From positions 18,378,001-18,442,000 of the forward strand of contig NW_020825289.1 of assembly GCF_003286085.1 (NCBI RefSeq): DNA of 64,000 nt. Reading direction: 5' to 3'. Under the pieces are notes generated by a model. It saw nothing but the letters and a program-made list of their open reading frames with translations. It did not search any database and was not told the DNA's origin. Shown one piece after another: positions 1 to 11,992 of this stretch; positions within the stretch are counted from its first letter, which is position 1, and every line of letters starts with the position of its first letter. Origin of the DNA: Drosophila persimilis. Taxonomy: Eukaryota > Arthropoda > Insecta > Diptera > Drosophilidae. Both the position numbers and the translations under genes were made by a program.

Positions 1-537
1 TTCAGTGTCTGGTTATTTTCCCAATCTATCCACTTAAGCACCAAACTCTGTATTTAGTTCTTCTTTCGATGAGTATTATCATCTTAATTGATCGCCGGCC
101 ATAAATTTAACGGGCGAATGTCGTGGCGCAATTTTCACATGCCAAAAGGTTGCCAGATCCTGCAACATCAAACAGCTGATTGGAACTAAAGGAATTTTTC
201 AATAAAGTACAAACTTTTAATCTAAATTATGAGAGAGAGGGAATCATAAATAAACACTGGCTAGTAATGACACACATTCTGTCCGAATGAAAACAAAAGC
301 GAAATTCTGACCGTCCCACCAGCCATCAGTGGGTTAAGGCACGCCAACCTCCCCTCCGCTGAGCCTACAAAGCAAAGCAAAGTAAAACAAAACTAATTGG
401 AAAACCAATACGTTAACAGCGTAATCGAAGCACTAAACGGTTATCAGGTCGGCAAAAAAAAACGCAGATTGTGGCACACACTGGGGCAGGGGAAGGGGGT
501 CTGTAGGAGGTGAGGGGCTAGGGCTATTGACACTTAC

Positions 538-598
538 TTTGCTGCCGTTGGAGTTTCAGGGAAGAAGCGCTGCAGCTGGCATCGGACACATTTTCCAT
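538..598 (-). CDS. Putative first coding exon of an unidentified minus-strand gene (runs off the left edge)
   Basis: On the minus strand an ATG at 598 opens a short frame beginning MENVSDASCSASSLK and ending in QRQQ. It is followed directly by a consensus splice donor (A|GTAAGTG, GT at 537-536), after which the frame soon stops. Any further exons would lie to the left of the window. The encoded stretch is rich in Ser and Gln and has no recognisable domain, so no product is named. The 600-1000 region upstream would be its 5' leader and promoter; it holds a CA microsatellite and AT-rich DNA. Neither the ATG context nor the donor proves expression. It could be a chance ATG, but the pairing of start and strong donor is suggestive. 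Confidence 0.3.
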
Positions 599-1653
599 GT
601 GCCTGGCTTTTTCACAATTTTAGAACGAACAATAACCTCGCTGCGGGACATCTACTAGATTTTCGGATGCATTTTTGCACACACAACACCTTACACACAC
701 ACACACTCGCACGCGTGCACACCAACACAGGTGTAGGAGCAGAACTCTGGGGATAGATATCGAAAAAAGGTAAACAAAACTTTTCCACGACTTTTTGTCT
801 TGCTACGGGGGGCGTGCACGTTTTATGGGGGTTGTGATGTGTCCTTGTCTGCAGATGCATTTAATGCAATAAAAAATCAATAATATTCCTTTTTCACACA
901 CGAAATTATTAAAAAAAAACTAGCGAAAATATTTGGTTACTCCAAAACTAGTGCTGTTAAATGCACCAGAGTTTCCACTTCACAGCACTAAAATTAATCG
1001 ATTAATCCACAGCTGTTGGGAGTGTGCTGCCACCTAGTTACAAGCATTGTGGCGCCTAAATTGGCTAATTTGAATTTTTTTCTGTTCGCATAGTAACATT
1101 ATTTCCGTTTTTGTTGATTTTTAAAGCTCTTCGCTAAATGTTTTTGTTTTTATTACAGAAAATCCATAAAATCCATTTTCCTAATAAAGCAAAAACTTTC
1201 GCCACATTTTCCTGTGCAGCCTTCCCTTTTCCATTGCCGAACGGCGAAGCGGAAGTATCGCTATCCCGCTTTCTCAATGGGCGGGCGGCGACGAAGCAGA
1301 ATGACACTAGTCAACAAAACACGACGAAATACACCAAAATACTGGCATCCAAGCGAATTTTCATAAAAAAAAAAACAATCTTATAAAAATACATTAATCG
1401 TACATTAAACAAAAAAATCATAACTCATTAATCAATTGTGGTCTATCAGAAAAAGTGGGTCTGATGTCAGGGTTTTTTTCTGGCTGTTGACTAGTGTAAT
1501 TGGCAGTGCCAGTCGGTGCCAGTGTTCCAGGCTGGCTATCTATTTGTCGTTGTTGTCGCTTTTGTTGCACATTGAAAATAATATACAAAATAATTGAATT
1601 ACTCGAAATGTGGTGTGTGCATGTACATATGTAAATGTATGAGTAAGGGGCGT
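599..1653. other. Non-coding spacer
   Basis: No gene is recognised here. It holds a short CA/CG-rich repeat (about 688-722), an AATCGATT palindrome near 995 and an AT-rich stretch. The plus-strand open frame at 1138-1386 has low-complexity, Lys-rich content and no domain, so I treat it as chance. The area may be the promoter of the putative minus-strand exon at 538-598. Confidence 0.5.
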
Positions 1654-2046
1654 TCAGGGTGGCGGGTACTGATAAGCAAGCTCCATCAATGCTAAAGCGC
1701 GCCAGAGATCGTTTCGTTTGTCAGCACAGGGTGCCTCTCGTCTCGCCTCACTCGTCTTCTTACGTATGATAAGAGCCGCATTTGGAATTAAGCGTGAATC
1801 GAAAACGTGACTGTCCCTCCGCTCGAGCATCGGCACGTAAATTATGCTGATGACACGGGGCTGTATCTGCCACTCCGCCCGGCCAGGCAGGCAGGGCAGG
1901 CTCAAGCTCACAATTCCAATGATTGCTGCGGTATTGAAAAATACCAGCACGTTTCTACCAGCCAGACCCGAAAGAATTGCTGGTAACTGGCTTCGGCTGC
2001 CATTTGATCGCTGCACACAAATATTTACAATACCATTTAATGACAT
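1654..2046 (-). CDS. Unrecognised 130-residue ORF
   Basis: A minus-strand frame runs from ATG (2046) to a stop at 1654. The start context CAAAATG is good for a fly gene. The predicted product has one hydrophobic stretch (about residues 32-55, around VFFNTAAIIGIVSL) and then a basic tail. I do not recognise a family and see no intron signals that would extend it. It lies in a locally GC-richer patch. It could be a small membrane protein gene or a chance open frame. Conservation of the frame, not just the DNA, would decide. Confidence 0.22.
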   Translation of the reverse strand: MSLNGIVNICVQRSNGSRSQLPAILSGLAGRNVLVFFNTAAIIGIVSLSLPCLPGRAEWQIQPRVISIIYVPMLERRDSHVFDSRLIPNAALIIRKKTSEARREAPCADKRNDLWRALALMELAYQYPPP

Positions 2047-4522
2047 TTTGCCACAAAAATAATCTGATCTATAAAAAATCAGTACTCGACTGTTGGATAC
2101 CTCTTAAATTTAGAGCGATAAGCTCTGGTAACGATAGGAATTTATTTTAAATAGAACTTAGTCACACTCCCATATCTATAAATTCTGGATACCAGAGCTT
2201 TCTTGCTTCTCTTTTAGACTCCGAAGGGTTCTGCCTACCCTTGTATACAGCGAGTACCGGGTATCAGCTCCGCCACACCACACCTCCCGCTCCAAGACGG
2301 ATCGCAATGACTTTTTCTGGTTTTATGCATTTATTTGGTTAATTGGGCCTTTGAACTCGTCGCCAAAGACGAAAACAGAGAGACGATGATGAAAACGAAG
2401 CAGAGATAAAGTCATGCGCGACGAAACTTGATTTAAAACAAAGCGGATCCCCGCGAATCCCCTCCAGACCAACACCCCCTACGGAGAGGGCCGAGACGCT
2501 GTCAACGCCCCCTTGGCGACGGCGGGCGAAGATAATGAAAATAAAAACACGCCAATCAAAATGCAATTGCAATATGAAATATCCATATATTAATTATACC
2601 AATAATCTCACATTCTTTTCAGGGGGCGTATGGTGTACGGGATGGAGATGGACGCCCCCACATGATCAGGATCTGAGTCACCTTGTGAACTATGGCAACA
2701 GAGTTAGGAAATAGCTCAATGAAAACAAAATGCAGGTTTTTTTTTGGCCGGCGGAAAGGCAACTGGTAATAAAAATGCAGCGAGAGAGAAAATACCAATA
2801 AAATCAGTAGCTGCAGCAGCCACATCGCAGTGAGCGGCCTCTAACTGTAAATGGCCAATAGGTATGTGTGTAGTTGTTGCTTTTTTTGTAATGCGTTCAG
2901 CTTGAGAGTAATAGAGTTAGAGAGAGAGAGAGAGAGAGAGAGTAGTATGAGAGAGTGTGTGAATCAGTGCAAAAATCGCAGGTATGTAGATGGAGGCGAT
3001 AAGACACAGGCCATGTAAGACCAGGAGAGCGCACAGTGGGAGAGAAGACAAGCAGGTGGAGATCATTTCCTAGAACGAACATGGAGGGCCTTGGCTTTAG
3101 AAATCTGCAGAAAATTTCGACATTGCCCAGATCGTATAATTTTTGTTGGCTACATTTCCATTCTGAAATGACACCCGTTCCACCGTGCCTGCTCCATTGC
3201 TCTCAGCTCCATTACATTACTCCGTACTCCGCCGCCGACTGCAGTTGGATGCCGTTGGCACACACACACAGGCACAAGTACGCACACTCTTGCATATGAA
3301 GCCGGTTTTTGGGGGAGCCTTAACCCAACAGCAGTCAAAATGTGGCAAAACGTAGAAAAGGAAAAATGTGTGCTGGAAAAATGCACGGCATGCAACAAAA
3401 CAATAGCAAGAGCAGCGGCAACAAAAGCTACAGCGATAGATAACTATATGGCTAACAAATAATCAAAATCCTCTCGTCGTACATTATACGGTTGACTGAG
3501 GAAACCAGTTCCATTGCAATTCCAACCGATCAAACAGCACCAGAAATTACGTATCACGAAAATAAATATTTTTATACCCTAGAAAGAAGTTCTATTATTT
3601 TGGGCAGTTGTTTACCATGCTTATGGACAGCATCAACAGCCGGTAAATAATCTAAACAAATCATTCGAATCGTGTGGTTATTTTTTATATAAAAGCCATC
3701 GGAGAGATCAATCAAAAGTGTATATAAAGCTTCGGCTCAGAAAGCTTGTCTTCACTTTCTTGCTTTTGTGTTGCTTCTTCTTCTTTTGCGGCTGCCAGCA
3801 GCAGCAATAACAACGACAATATTGTCTTTGAGCCTGGTCTTTGTCTTTGCGTCGAGCTAAAGTTACATACACATATATACATATGCACATAAATACTAAT
3901 GTAGACTGTCATTTCTGTTTGTTTGTGTGTGTTATTTGTGCATTCCTAATTGTGCCCACCTGTCGTTGTAATTTTAATTTGTCGAAACCATTTAAATAGA
4001 GGATCTGGAGTTGGGTCCATATGTTCTTGCAATTGTGGAAGGAAAACATTTTTCTGGCTAAATGTAAAAACAATTGAGGAGCAGCAACAGGTAAACAAGC
4101 AGAAATAACCACACATACACACACCTAGGCGGACATATGTTCGCTCGAAGCTGTGGCTGTGTGTGTGAGTGAGTCCGCAACTCCGACCACAAAAGAGAAA
4201 ACTACGCTTAATCTCCTACGCTGGAAACTGGTGGGTATGTGCATACATATGTATGTGCGTGCATATGTTTGTATATTTGATCTGCAGAGGGTCTTTTATC
4301 TCTAGTTTACGCATTACATATAATTTCCTCCTTCGTAATGGATTTAAATAAAATAAAATATGGAATGGGGAATACCTTATTTAAAAAGGAACAGCAGGCT
4401 TCAATGCCCATCATCCAAGTTCCATTCGATGTAGAGCATTTGATGGAACACCTAGCCTATCCTCTGGCTCAATAACTAGTTTTACATTGCCTACCAGGGC
4501 TGGTTTAAAACGATCCGCTCTC
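2047..4522. other. Intergenic stretch with microsatellites and one signal-peptide-like small ORF
   Basis: No recognised gene. It includes an (AG)n run at about 2919-2942 and TATACCC-type short repeats near 2235 and 3575. A minus-strand ORF at 2619-2825 encodes 68 residues with a hydrophobic start (MWLLQLLILLVF); it is reported separately as a finding because nothing else supports it. Confidence 0.5.
2919..2942. repeat. (AG)n microsatellite
   Basis: An uninterrupted AG dinucleotide run in non-coding DNA. Confidence 0.9.
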
Positions 4523-4999
4523 ATGGTAAAAACGACTAGTGCTTTGATCTGGGTTCTCTGGGTGGTAAGCTGCACGCAAGTCTTTCGTGCCCGAGGAGAG
4601 CCAGCGGTGTGCAGCCCTGGCAAGCCATATCGGTGCAAAGCGAAAGAGCCCCGTAAGTATTTTGGTCAAATCAAGTCCCGCAGTCTCTTGGCAGACGGCG
4701 CGATCGAAAACAAACCATCGGACCGTGAAGGTGCTGAGGATATTCCACATCGCATGGTTGTTGTAGTAGAGGTGGTTGTTGTTGCTGTTGCTGCTGCGGC
4801 TGCTGTTATCGTAAATTTGCGCAGTTCGTTCGCTAATAGAAAAAAATGAGAGGAGAGGGACAGCGACTAGAGAGCGCGCGCAAAAACTAAACTGTATTTT
4901 TTTGAATTACAAAGAGTCGACAAGCCGCCTGCGTCGCCGCACCTTATTGCCTGCCTTGCCAGCCACCTTTCCAGCATCCCGCAGCATCCTTGCCCTCGC
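4523..4999 (+). CDS. Possible two-exon small secreted peptide gene (speculative)
   Basis: An ATG at 4523 opens a frame with a signal-peptide-like start (MVKTTSALIWVLWVV) followed by a short Cys-containing segment (VCSPGKPYRCK). A consensus donor (CCCC|GTAAGT, exon end about 4651) follows. A candidate acceptor after a pyrimidine-rich stretch (GCGCAG, exon start 4825) would join in frame to an open stretch rich in Arg that continues past 5000 and ends at a TAA near 5023. The unspliced frame also stays open to 4849. I do not recognise the product. The second exon is weakly supported and an alternative acceptor near 4912 exists. The gene, if real, precedes ced-6 on the same strand. Confidence 0.2.
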
Positions 5000-7900
5000 C
5001 GTGAGCGTCCGTCGCGTGTAACTATAAAAATCTGTGCCGCCGCAGAGCACCATCATCGCATCAATTGCACTAATTTCTTCAATCAACGGACAAGGCAAAC
5101 CATAACGAAACCAAGATTTCCAGATTTTAAACGAGTGAAACTAGCGAAAATTGTTTAACAAGTAACTAAAGTAAGTGTGCTATTACCAGCAACTAAATCC
5201 GCGCTCAAAAGATAAATTTCCCTGGGATTTTGTGCCTGCAAAAAATTAAACGTTTGTTTGTCTTACACGTCATTTTCTGCAGAGTCATTAACGAAAGGCA
5301 GGTCATGAGAGAAAAAGAGAGAAGAGAGAGCGCCCGATCAGTGAGTGGGTGGAAGAGAGACCTGGAGAGCGAGAGACTGCAGAGTGCAATACTGATGTCT
5401 TTGTTTGGCTTGAAATTTGTTTAAAGGTACTTAAAACCATTAAAACTACAACAAAAAAAACAATCACTCATCTGCTCCCTGTTTCTCTCACAGTATTTCT
5501 CCATAATCTCATCTGAACAATTGTTTATCTCACTGGCTCTCTTTTGCTCTCCCCCATGGTATACCATTATAAGGTAAGGCGGCCTCGCTTAGTAGCGTTG
5601 GTTTGGATGCTTATGTCGTGGTATGACCTTACCTTATATAGTTGTACCACGTTCCCCCCTTTTTGAGAGTGTGTGTGTGTGCGAGTGCAAGTGAATTAAA
5701 CGAAACGACTTGAAAAAGTTGGAGCTGGGCTTTTTTGTTGTGTAGTCCGCAGCTGTCTCCCGTCGTGTACGTATGTGATTGGCGCCGTGGCGCTCTAGAA
5801 ATAGCGGTGAAACACTTTTGTAACTGTGCTCCTCGCCTCTCTCCTCCTCGCCGACTGTCGGGATTTACGGTATGCGTGTTGTGGCTGATCTGATGCTGCG
5901 GTTAACTGTAAAAAGAAAAGCAAAAGTGCCCATGTACTGAGTCTCCAAATACAATGGGCATTAAAAAATTAGCATTTGTGTGTCAGTGTGCTGCTCAATG
6001 AAATCTCTTGTGTGTGTTTTCTGCATGGCCATCTTGCAACACATTCCCGTAATTGCCGCAAACAAATAGTCACGCACAAAAGCAAACATCACGCAGAGCC
6101 CACCCCGCTTCCCCCTTCTGCTAATTATGAAAGTTTGCCATAAAAAAGCCGCTCTCTTCTGTTTGTTGTTTCTGCTGGCTGGCTGCCTGACTGGCTGACT
6201 GGCCTTGTGCAATGCTCTACAGTCGCTGTCCACCAAAAGCACACACCTGTTGAAGAGTGAAGCGTGCTTGTGCCACCAGTGTGTGTTGCCCATCTCCAAA
6301 GAAAGTGTCTGCTCAGCAGGGAAGGAAAGAAAATACCCATAAACACAGGGAAACACGACGTCAGCAGAGAGCTGGGTATAAAATATATGACTGACAAACG
6401 ATTGAAACGCTGGAGAGAAACGAAAATGGTTCACAATCATTTCACAGTCAGTGCACAGCGCAGGTCCACTTGGATCTGAGTACAAACCGCCTCCACCTGC
6501 CGCCGTTCGCCCCGCTCCCCACTCCCCACTGCCCCCACTTCAGAGCATGTTCGGGCATATTCTCGTACCGCCATTTACATATTGGATGTACTTAACGACT
6601 CTCTGCCGTTCGTCTAATCTCCCTCTGCGGTATCCAGTGATGACTGCATAGCTTTTTGAAACTTAAATCTAGCTTTCTTAGAAATATGGGATAAAAGGGA
6701 ATTAGAATTGCGGAAATTAGTTAAAATTTGACTTGGAATTGGATTTGTCAGGCATTTAGACAGTCTTGACAATTTGGAGCTCATTGTTGCACCGAGCATT
6801 TCCCATTCTGTAATGTATCCCCATAAATGTGGGGGATTAGTGTCAAGCAGCTCTTGTTACATTATCAGCAGCAGCAATTCAGCTCATTCCAGCACTCACT
6901 TATTGATGTGTTTTTATTTTTGTGTTTTGCCTACGCTGTCTGCATTCCAAATGATGCGGGACGGGAAGGATTGATGTGGTGGCGGGGAGGAGCAGCATCA
7001 GCAGCATCTACAAGTGCGACGTCGAGAACGACTTCCGCGACATCTCTTAAATATAGTATATGTAAATTTGTACACTTGTAGATTGTGTGTGTAGATAAGT
7101 ACATATCTGTGTGTATGTATGCTTTTGCGGTTTAGTTGTCGACATTATCTTTTGTACGTCGTTTGAAAATGTTGCTGCTGTTTAGTTGTTTGGTTAATTT
7201 TTTGTGTGCGGTGTGCCTCTCCCCATAATTGCCTCCACACAGGGTGCCCCCGGTACTCGATTCGATTCAAATCGTTTTGTTTTTACAGTGGCGCTGTGCT
7301 ATTTTCGAATTTTTGTATTTTATAGCCCGCCATCGGTCGGTCGCTGTCGCTGTCGTCATCGTAGAGCCGCAGTCTCAGTCGTAGTCGTCTCTGTCCGTTT
7401 TTGGCCAATTTAGCTTTCGCTTTTGTGCGATTGCCTAATGCCACCAGCGCTATCCACACTCTGCTCTGCCTGCCCCTCCTCAATGCCGCTGGCAACTCCA
7501 AAATAAATCAAACTTAAGAAATACATGTGTACACACACACACAACCGAATGTGAGCTTGCATGAAACAATCACAGAAAAAAAACAAAAACAACCAAAGCC
7601 TCATTAAATTTTGCAAGATTTTTCTTAATTATGAGACGGCACGAAATGTGAGAATTGCACGAGAGAACCCACAAAAGGTCCCGCGTCCGTCCCCAAGGTG
7701 TGACTTTGATCCAAAAGCCAGCTTGGCGACTTTGTTCTAATTTTGGTTGGGTTGCTTTTTTTCCTGAGAAACTTTTGTCTTATTGTCTGTCTTGGCGGTG
7801 TCAGACACAATGACGTCCAAATGTACTTACCTGTACGTGCGGACAGTGCGTTTCGACACTGTACGACAACCCATATGGCTGTGGGAAAAGTTACGACAGT

Positions 7901-8802
7901 AAAAAAATAGATATTCCATTCCATTCTCGTTTTAATTCAAAAATCAATCATTAAATTTTACGAGTACTCTCCGATAAACCGGAAATAATTCTACAAAAAA
8001 GATTCAATTGAAATGGACCTTTATTATTATTCTTCTTCTCGGAAATTAATGCATAAATCCCCTCGGGCTTCATAATAATTATATTCGACACATTTCAAAT
8101 TAACATTTTAGTAGAAGCCATACGCTTTCACGTGATTGCCAGCCAGTTCATGACTCACGGCGATTAGCATCCATATTCAATAACAAAAGATATCCCAAAG
8201 CGTTCTCACTTCGGAGCCATCGAATGGTGGCGATCCGTGACCTCATTCTGTGACTAAAACTAAAACGCATATGCTGAAACGCACTGTACAAACACAGTAC
8301 AAGTACTCATGTACCTACATATGTATATATGGGTTATATCCAGGTCCAAGTGCAATGATGGCGACAGCTGATGGCTGATAGCTGCTGCCTGCTGCCTGGT
8401 AGTGCCTCCCAGCAACAGGTTTGCCGCTGACGTAGATGACAGTGTGGGGATTGGCTTACATGAGGCTGCACCTGAACCACAGCTACCTCCCACCCCGTCG
8501 TGTCTTTCTCAGCCTCTCAGTACCCCCTAGAGGGTTCTCTCTGTCTCTCTGTCTCTGTGTGTACCGCGAACACGATTTGCAATTAGCCAAAAGAATACAT
8601 TTAGATTCAGTTGGTTGTATAACAATAATTAGCAGTATAGCAATACAGCAGCCAGCATCCAGCTCTGGCGACAGCTGGAATTCATTTGTATTTGCAATCA
8701 GAGAGGGATTGATGGGTTGGATGGGATGAATGGGGAAAAACCCCGCTGGCCAAAGTTCAAATTGAATCTCATTTCTCATTTAAATTCCGATTCCGATTGC
8801 AG
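5000..8802. other. ced-6 upstream region
   Basis: No protein gene is recognised here. A GTAAGTG donor at about 5170 follows a pyrimidine-poor leader-like segment and could end a non-coding 5' exon that splices to the ced-6 acceptor at 8801-8802; this is inference. The region also holds a long inverted repeat (5557-5649), a GC-richer patch around 7320-7400 made of CGT/CGCTGT runs, and scattered GT repeats. The short ORFs in it look random. Confidence 0.45.
5557..5649 (+). ncRNA. Long imperfect hairpin, pre-miRNA-like
   Basis: Arms 5557-5579 and 5627-5649 are inverted repeats. The inner 12 bases (TATAAGGTAAGG and its complement) pair perfectly, and 19 of 23 positions match overall. The loop is about 47 nt, longer than typical for a fly pre-miRNA. 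It matches no miRNA that I can recall. It could equally be a decayed terminal-inverted-repeat element or chance. Confidence 0.2.
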
Positions 8803-8835
8803 CCTCGAAAGACAAAGAAGACGCCAACGACGACG

Positions 8836-10789
8836 ATGCCTTATCAGCCAGCAAACAGCAGTGGGAGCACCGGGGGCAGCAAAACGGCTGCCAAGATGGC
8901 GCAGCTGAAGTTCTGGAATAAGCAGAATAACAACAAACAGCTACAGCAGGACAAGGACAAGGACTCGGCCAACGAGGGTAACATCAGCAGCGGCAACAAC
9001 ACCAGCGGCGGCGGCAGCAGCAACGGTGGCGACTCCAAGAGCGAGTCAAAGAGCGGCAAGCGCAACTGGCTGCATACGCCCGAGCAGCTCATCAGCGGAC
9101 ATGCGGTCTATCTAGTCAAGGTGAGTGTGATCCGAGATGCAAGTGTGACGACCCAGCCATTGTCTCTCTGTCCCTCTATTTGGCGCAGTTCTTTGGTAAC
9201 CTGAGCGTGGACCAGCCCAAGGGCATCGAGGTGGTCAAGGAAGCCATACGGAAGCTACAGTTTGCCCAGCAAATGAAGAAGGCGGCCACGGGCACCCAGG
9301 AGAAGTTCACGAAGCTCGAGATAACAATCAGCATCAAGGGGGTGGCCATCCAGGAGCCGCGCACCCACAAGATTCTGCACCAGTTCCCGCTGTACAATAT
9401 CTCGTATTGTGCGGACGAGAAGGGTGTCAAGAAGTTCTTCAGCTTCATTGCCAAGACGGTCAAGACGCGGGAGGGCGAGACGACGATAACGACGAATGGC
9501 CATACCAATGGCAGCGGCAACGGCAGCCCCAAAACCGAGGAGACCCACGAGTGCTTTGTCTTTATTTCGAACAAATTGGCCTCGGACATAACGCTGACCA
9601 TTGGCCAAGCCTTTGATTTGGCCTACAGGTGAGGGGAGAGCAATTAGCTTGAAATAGTTAGCTTCAACTGAACTGAGATTTGTTTTTGACTATAGAAAGT
9701 ACATGGACAGCACCGAGAAGACAAATCTGAGCAAGGCGCAACAGCAGATCAATCATCTGCAGCAAACAGTTAACCAGTATAAGGAGCGACTAAGCGAATT
9801 GTCCGCAAAATTGCCAAAGGCCGAGCTGGATGCCATGCTCTTTAAACTGGGCATCAAGGACATTCTGGAGGCGCCACCCACCAATGAGCTGCAGAATGGA
9901 ATCGATGCCAGCGGCGAGGCCCTGAGCAACGGCAAGCTGGGTAAGATTAAATCAAATGTGGCGGTATCCTTTCAATTGATTGCCCAACTGTATTGCAGAT
10001 GAGGATAAGCTGCTGATTGACACCATTTCCACGACGGCCTCGGTCCACTCAGCGTCGCCCAGCTCCTTCTTGCCCATTGTGCCGCCGCGGAACACTCTGT
10101 CGAGTCAGATCAGCATCAGCGGCAAGAGCAACAGCCAGAAGATGGATGAGCTGCTGCTGAACTCCGATTCGGACAGCGATTTTGATCCACGTGCCGAAGA
10201 GGCCACCCAGGACAATGGCAGCAATGGCCGCAATGCCATCAGCAATGATCTGTTTGGCTTCGAGCCACCCAAGAGCTTTGGCCAGCAGCTCTTCTTCAAC
10301 AACAACGATCACAAGTTGCAGAACAACAACACCAACACCAACAGCAACAGCACCAACAACAACATTACCAATAGCAGCTTATTGATCAACAGCAGCAACA
10401 GCATCAGCATAAACAGCAGTGGCTTCTCCAGCGAGCTGAACATAACGCCGCCTCTATGTAGGTTGAAATATTCCATAAGCTAAAGTGTCATTGATAATGG
10501 TTGGTTATTTTGTCATTGCAGTGGCGCCGCCGCCAAAGATTGCTGCACCCAGACGCAGCACGTCGGTGACAACGAGCAATGGGCTGAATGGCAACACAGA
10601 TCTATTCGGCTCGGATCCTTTCGAGATGAGCAATGGTCCGACCATCTTTAAGGTGAGTCCCTGATATACCACAACCCATCGCAAGATACGAAATTCATAT
10701 GGAAATGTTTTACTCCTCCCATTTTACAGCAGAATCAGCTGAACATCGATGACTTTTCGCTGGAGAGCTTGGATCCCCTGCGAAAGTAG
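8836..10789 (+). CDS. ced-6: Ced-6, PTB-domain engulfment and endocytic adaptor (GULP1 homologue)
   Basis: Six coding exons: 8836-9120, 9189-9628, 9696-9940, 9999-10457, 10522-10652 and 10730-10789. They join in frame to 539 residues. A leader acceptor lies at 8801-8802 and the ATG at 8836 is the first usable Met of the conserved protein. A Gly/Ser/Asn-rich N-terminus is followed by the PTB domain (about 76-247, from NWLHTPEQL to AYRKYMD). A leucine-rich coiled coil follows (about 252-290) and then an acidic tail with NDLFGF, TDLFGSDPFE and similar motifs. In the family the PTB binds NPxY tails such as Draper for corpse and axon-debris clearance, and clathrin-coated cargo receptors. DLF and DPF motifs fit AP-2/clathrin adaptor binding. 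A Gly/Asn-rich insertion (TTNGHTNGSGNGS) sits inside the PTB. Codon use is GC-rich as in the neighbours. Confidence 0.95.
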
Positions 10790-11475
10790 ATATCAAGGAA
10801 GTGCTATCAAGGCCATTTCAGCTGGGAAAGCAATTTTCAGATTCATCCCACTGTATGGATATCTATCCGTTAAACGTTATCCTTTATCCGTTTGAACGTT
10901 TTCCCCCGACGTTTCTCCAAATCGCACGCATTCCAATTGCAATTCGAATTATTGAATGAATGTGTATTATTGTTTATATATATATTCTATTCTATTGTAT
11001 TGTATTGTATTGTATTTATTATCATTGATTTTTTGTCGATTTTATATTGCATATTATTATGATGATTCCCCCACTATTATTATTGTAATTATAAATACAT
11101 ATGATTATTATCTGAGATCGGATCGAGATCAAAGGAAATCAAAGAACAACAGCAATCCATAATGTAATGCACTCTTTGTTTAAACATCATCCAATTTGTT
11201 GCTGTTGTCTGAAAATAGTCTAAATGAATGTCGAACGAACAATGTTAACAAGTGATAATGTGAGAAAAAACAAAAAAAAACAATGCTAAACAAAACTAAA
11301 ACTAAATGTGAGAACTTGTATAAAATAATTGTAAAGAGAAGCCCAAAACGAATGAGAACCGATTATTGTATAGCACCACCAGCAAAATGAACAATATTTA
11401 ATGTTATCGATGCAATATAGAAAATTATTATTATTATTATTATTGTGTATGTAAAGAATAAAATGTAGTGCCTAA
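10790..11475 (+). other. ced-6: ced-6 3' UTR
   Basis: AT-rich transcribed tail, with a short (TTA)n run near 11430 and a polyadenylation hexamer at 11457-11462. A second AATAAA-rich area near 12310-12340 could be a distal site. Confidence 0.6.
11457..11462 (+). terminator. ced-6: Polyadenylation signal of ced-6
   Basis: Canonical AATAAA about 670 nt after the stop codon. Confidence 0.6.
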
Positions 11476-11567
11476 AAGAAAACACCATCGCGTCGCCAGT
11501 TGATCTTTAACAATTAGCATTATGTATTTCTACCATCGTTTTTCATTTTCAATAACAACACGAAAAC

Positions 11568-11992
11568 TTAGTTCACTAACGTTGCTGCCATGAATACGAG
11601 TGGCGACTTCTGCTGTTTGGGAATGTCTTTGTCTAGAGCTAGTGATGTGTGTCCTTGTATATCCAACTGTTGCTGTTGTTCCTGAATCGTCATATGTAAG
11701 TCCTTAACCTGAGTAGCAGTTAGCAGTTGCGTGCGCGGAATCGGTCTTAGGCATCCTGGACCAAGTCGTTGTAGCGTTTTGGTGTGGTGGCCGACAGCTG
11801 TCGGGCATTCATATCGGAGCTCTAGAAAATCAGAGAGTTTCATAAGGCCAACGAATATTGATCCTAAGGGCAGGCAGAAGGGTGTTCTAAATGAAACAAA
11901 ACCGGCCATATAGTTCGGTTGTGGTTTGATTCCAAGCATTCTTATAGATTTTTTAAGAAACCATATATATACCGCCACCGATTGGAAAAGTT
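11568..11992 (-). pseudogene. Unrecognised minus-strand ORF behind a strong splice acceptor (exon or relic)
   Basis: A textbook acceptor (TTTATTTCTTTTAG, AG at 11994-11993) precedes an open minus-strand frame that ends at 11568. An in-frame ATG sits inside (MLGIKPQPN...). The middle has a hydrophobic stretch (FCLPLGSIFVGLM) and the end is Gln-rich (MTIQEQQQQLD). The upstream sequence to about 12080 is T-rich like an intron, but I find no convincing earlier exon. A chemoreceptor relic was considered because of the membrane-like start, but no family motif supports it. It lies between the convergent 3' ends of ced-6 and Pdk. Confidence 0.2.
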
